DNA of 5,447 nucleotides from Bacteroidales bacterium (GTDB lineage Bacteria; Bacteroidota; Bacteroidia; Bacteroidales; PUMT01). The position numbers and the translations under genes are program-made. The DNA lies in NCBI GenBank assembly GCA_007119075.1, contig SKQJ01000234.1, positions 1 through 5,447 of the forward strand, written 5' to 3'. The notes under the pieces are model-generated. The model searched no databases and had not been told where the DNA came from. It saw nothing but the letters and a program-made list of their open reading frames with translations. Within the stretch, counting starts at the first letter, position 1. Each line of letters opens with the position of its first letter. Positions 5,326-5,447 of the stretch are shown here, in pieces.

Positions 5326-5446
5326 GGTTGAGTTTTTCATCCATTGCGATTTTCCTAAAATTGTTTCTCAGGCATTATCAGAATAATTATGAAGTATGAT
5401 TTTTCAAATATAACCATCCTTATCGCGGAAGATGAAAAATTCAACC
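5326..5446. repeat. Imperfect inverted repeat flanking the response-regulator start
   Basis: GATGAAAAACTCAACC on the minus strand (5341 to 5326) is repeated as GATGAAAAATTCAACC on the plus strand (5431-5446), 15 of 16 bases identical, with 89 bases between the arms. The right arm lies inside the coding sequence (EDEKFN codons). It could be a footprint of a mobile-element end or of a degraded inverted gene copy, a long-range RNA hairpin, or coincidence. Confidence 0.45.
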
Positions 5447-5447
5447 G
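5389..5447 (+). CDS. Start of a response-regulator (receiver domain) protein, cut by the window edge
   Basis: The last 59 bases encode MKYDFSNITILIAEDEKFN and continue off the window. ITILIAEDE is the first beta strand of a CheY-like receiver domain followed by the acidic cluster (E15, D16, E17) that holds the Mg2+ needed for phosphorylation of an Asp further on. In Bacteroidetes this form occurs both in stand-alone response regulators and at the receiver domains of hybrid kinases; which applies cannot be told here. The ATG at 5389 is the only in-frame ATG after the upstream stop at 5356-5358, and no Shine-Dalgarno motif or clear TAnnTTTG element precedes it. It is divergent from the isochorismatase-family gene across about 197 bases. 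Recognition rests on a short segment, but the motif is distinctive. Confidence 0.75.
   Translation, partial: MKYDFSNITILIAEDEKFN

Overview
The window looks like an accessory, partly decayed stretch of a Bacteroidetes chromosome (Bacteroidia-like). Four things suggest this: a formylglycine-type sulfatase made as a lipoprotein; a relic of the C39-peptidase ABC exporter family common in that phylum; TAnnTTTG-type -7 promoter elements in front of most genes; and a response-regulator start of the ILIAEDE type. No species can be named from the sequence alone.

Layout, left to right. Positions 1-612 hold gene debris on the minus strand: a frameshifted, truncated C39 peptidase domain (64-430) and possibly the tail of another gene just upstream of it (414-527). 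Next comes a minus-strand MNT-HEPN pair: a nucleotidyltransferase (1014-1334) followed by its HEPN partner (613-1017), overlapping by 4 bp. A 61-codon ORF of unknown nature (1331-1516) abuts it upstream. Positions 1553-2103 carry no gene I can defend, only short repeats and weak hairpins. A complete minus-strand lipoprotein sulfatase follows (2104-3621). A 239-bp divergent intergenic region then leads to a second MNT-HEPN pair on the plus strand (3861-4181 and 4178-4570), which converges on a minus-strand isochorismatase-family hydrolase (4649-5191). The last 59 bases open a plus-strand response regulator that runs off the window.

How the genes relate. Each MNT-HEPN pair is a translationally coupled two-gene unit of the kind known as toxin-antitoxin or phage-defence modules: HEPN as putative RNase toxin, MNT as putative AMP-transferring antitoxin. 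The two pairs are clearly different sequences and point away from each other on either side of the sulfatase. Both HEPN proteins carry Tyr where the classical RX4-6H motif has its His, so RNase activity should not be assumed. Sulfatase, isochorismatase and response regulator show no obvious functional tie to the modules. Sampled lines of the sulfatase are clearly GC-richer (about 45-68%) than sampled MNT-HEPN sequence (about 37%), consistent with separately acquired modules.

I see no CRISPR array, tRNA, rRNA or intact transposase. The most interesting content is the pair of divergent MNT-HEPN modules with altered active-site motifs.
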